This document shows, in pieces, positions 4,848 to 5,493 of a stretch of DNA of 5,493 nucleotides. The position numbers and the translations under genes were made by a program. The stretch comes from Candidatus Woesearchaeota archaeon CG10_big_fil_rev_8_21_14_0_10_36_11 (GTDB lineage: Archaea; Nanobdellota; Nanobdellia; Woesearchaeales; GW2011-AR9): positions 1 to 5,493 of the forward strand of contig PCYB01000044.1 in the NCBI GenBank assembly GCA_002762845.1, in the 5' to 3' direction. Within the stretch, counting starts at the first letter, position 1. Each line of letters starts with the position of its first letter. Below the pieces are notes generated by a model. That model ran no database searches. It was not told where the DNA came from and was given only the letters and a program-made list of their open reading frames with translations.

Positions 4848-4868
4848 TCCCGGCCGGTGCACATTATC

Positions 4869-4873
4869 TTTTT
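4869..4873 (+). terminator. T5 terminator after the tRNA
   Basis: A run of five T begins 7 nt after the discriminator base, in keeping with U-tract termination of archaeal tRNA genes. Confidence 0.5.
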
Positions 4874-4900
4874 CATCTTACATAAGTGGTAAGAAACCAT

Positions 4901-4913
4901 TATATAAATATAA
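4901..4913 (+). promoter_or_regulatory. TATA box with no protein gene downstream
   Basis: TATATAAATATAA contains overlapping TATA-box matches. It predicts a plus-strand start near 4930. No plus-strand protein gene follows, but the start coincides with the first base of the candidate structured RNA at 4930-5029. The motif is roughly symmetrical, so direction is not certain. Confidence 0.4.
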
Positions 4914-4929
4914 ATAATTCTATATGTAA

Positions 4930-5029
4930 GCCAGAGGTATGCGATAACGCCGGGAGTTTAGCTTAGAAAATCCAATTGGTTCGCTTTTAGAGCTGTAAAA
5001 CTTCCATTGTTCGCAAGATATCGTCTGGT
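4930..5029 (+). ncRNA. Candidate structured RNA, unknown class
   Basis: Three nested complementary segments lie about 25 bp after a strong TATA box. The outer helix is 4930-4935/5024-5029. The second, 4942-4946/5019-5023, is contiguous with it on the 3' side. The inner helix is 4952-4959/4998-5005 (8 pairs). The inner helix continues, after a 3-nt bulge GTA (4995-4997), with AGCT 4960-4963/4991-4994 and then AAAA 4967-4970/TTTT 4985-4988. A small hairpin TTG-TTCG-CAA (5007-5016) lies on the 3' side. Two pairs (4930/5029 and 4954/5003) are G-U in the plus-strand RNA and would be A-C on the other strand, which favours the plus strand. It lacks a D-loop GG and a T-loop TTCRA, so it is not called a tRNA, and I see no C/D boxes. 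The helices were found by eye and may partly be chance. Confidence 0.3.
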
Positions 5030-5040
5030 GTTTCTAACAT
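4987..5040 (-). CDS. Possible 17-codon ORF directly after the radical SAM gene
   Basis: ATG 5038-5040 immediately follows the TAA of the radical SAM gene, in the same frame, and runs 17 codons to TAA 4987-4989 (MLETPDDILRTMEVLQL). The composition looks like a real amphipathic helix. It may be a tiny coupled ORF, or a former C-terminal extension cut off by the TAA. It overlaps the candidate structured RNA on the opposite strand, so the two readings compete. Confidence 0.2.
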   Translation of the reverse strand: MLETPDDILRTMEVLQL

Positions 5041-5493
5041 TTACTCTATACATGCCTTACAAATGTCGAGATCAAAACGACCCCTCTTTTTATGCCAACG
5101 AATTCTTTTGAAATCCTTATCGTTCCAAATATCCATAAGCCCCTTTGCTGTAACATTACCAAACTTGTGCCTACCTAAATAATCGTTAGAGCAAAGGACG
5201 ACATTCCCTTCAACATCAATTGTTAAAGTATGTGATTCAGGAATACAATGAGTCATTGAAAGTTGTTTTCCTTGAACATCAACAAGTCCTTCACGATTAT
5301 AAAATACATTAAGACCATTTCTAAAACGTACAAACGGACGTTTTTCGGGATTTTCCTGTACATACGCCAACGTATTTTGCATAGTAGAACTAATCGTTCC
5401 ATTCCCATTATGATTTGTTACCCAAGTTTGACAGTTAATTAAAAATAAGTGTTCTAGGTTTGTAAGTTCTACCATGAAACAAACAAACACTAG
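5041..5493 (-). CDS. Radical SAM protein, C-terminal part with SPASM-like domain (partial)
   Basis: The frame is open to the right edge of the window; 150 codons and the TAA are present. The N-terminal half, which should carry the CxxxCxxC radical SAM cluster, lies outside. Counting from the first codon in the window, the C-terminal domain reads Cys83-I-P…LTIDVEGNVVLCSNDYLG, with Cys101 in the VVLC strand. It continues through GN-x-x-x-x-GLMDIWND-x-x-F-x-R-IR and ends in Cys145-K-A-Cys148. This is the standard pattern of SPASM or twitch domains, which bind an auxiliary 4Fe-4S cluster in peptide- or sugar-modifying radical SAM enzymes. Four visible cysteines fit one cluster. The earlier segment LTNLEHLFLINC looks like a late strand and helix of the radical SAM barrel. 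GTG 5490 and ATG 5475 are in frame but are unlikely to be the true start. The substrate cannot be inferred. Confidence 0.85.
   Translation of the reverse strand, partial: LVFVCFMVELTNLEHLFLINCQTWVTNHNGNGTISSTMQNTLAYVQENPEKRPFVRFRNGLNVFYNREGLVDVQGKQLSMTHCIPESHTLTIDVEGNVVLCSNDYLGRHKFGNVTAKGLMDIWNDKDFKRIRWHKKRGRFDLDICKACIE

Larger units (their letters stand above)
4739..4861 (+). tRNA. tRNA-Gly(UCC) with two introns
   Basis: Acceptor strands 4739-4745 (GCACCGG) and 4854-4860 (CCGGTGC) pair at all seven positions. The discriminator is A4861. The D-arm is GTAT/GTAT with a GG-containing loop at 4752-4759. The anticodon stem is 4765-4769 with 4810-4814, with one G-U pair. The loop is C-T-T-C-C-A (4770-4775) plus A4809, giving anticodon TCC at 4772-4774, which reads GGA and GGG glycine codons. 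The variable loop is 4815-4818. The T-stem is 4819-4823 with 4849-4853, with loop TTCGAA (4824-4829) plus T4848. Removing 4776-4808 and 4830-4847 leaves 72 nt with every conserved element. The 3' CCA is not encoded. Sequence features match archaeal tRNA-Gly, including A73. A TATA box precedes the gene and a T5 tract follows it. Confidence 0.95.

Noticed and set aside
4877..4893. CTTAC…GTAAG hairpin after the tRNA
   Set aside because: The 5-bp arms are common by chance, and the T5 tract already explains termination.
4930..5030. A second intron-containing tRNA gene
   Set aside because: The outer stem and overall size are suggestive, but there is no D-loop GG, no TTCRA T-loop with a 5-bp stem, and position 33 of the would-be anticodon loop is not U.
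1..5493. CRISPR array, insertion sequence or transposase
   Set aside because: No regularly spaced repeats, transposase motifs or terminal inverted repeats with target duplications were seen.

Overview
The window looks like chromosomal DNA from an AT-rich archaeon with compact, closely packed genes. The evidence is archaeal TATA boxes about 25-30 bp ahead of starts, apparently leaderless genes, an archaeal ZPR1 zinc-finger protein, the ArvA/ArvB/ArvC (OapA/OapB/OapC) gene set, and a tRNA gene interrupted by two introns with bulge-helix-bulge (BHB) ends. A euryarchaeal or DPANN lineage fits best. The sequence alone does not settle which.

Left part (1-1906): a reading frame open at the left edge is interrupted by TGA at 80-82. 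It continues in the same frame into an unrecognised helical protein (113-625). This converges on a two-gene minus-strand operon (1754 to 628) encoding two paralogous proteins of unknown family. The divergent spacer 1755-1906 holds TATA boxes for both directions, a 14-bp inverted repeat and a 13-bp palindrome, so it looks like a controlled divergent promoter region.

Middle part (1907-4633): an unrecognised 195-aa protein with a perfect 18-bp tandem duplication comes first. It is followed by the Era-like GTPase arvA, then arvB and arvC as a tight pair with their own TATA box and a good ribosome binding site. In haloarchaea the ArvA GTPase drives extracellular vesicle formation, and ArvB and ArvC are its conserved neighbours. 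A minus-strand ZPR1-type zinc-finger gene converges on arvC.

Right part (4634-5493): tRNA-Gly(UCC) carries a 33-nt intron at the usual 37/38 site and an 18-nt intron inside the T-loop. Removing both leaves a normal 72-nt cloverleaf. Downstream, a strong TATA box precedes about 100 nt of nested complementary segments that may be an uncharacterised structured RNA. The window ends in the C-terminal part of a minus-strand radical SAM protein with a SPASM-like iron-sulfur domain. Its N-terminal half lies outside the window.

The most interesting items are the doubly interrupted tRNA, the possible structured RNA beside it, the vesicle GTPase cluster, and the unknown paralog pair with its symmetrical control region.
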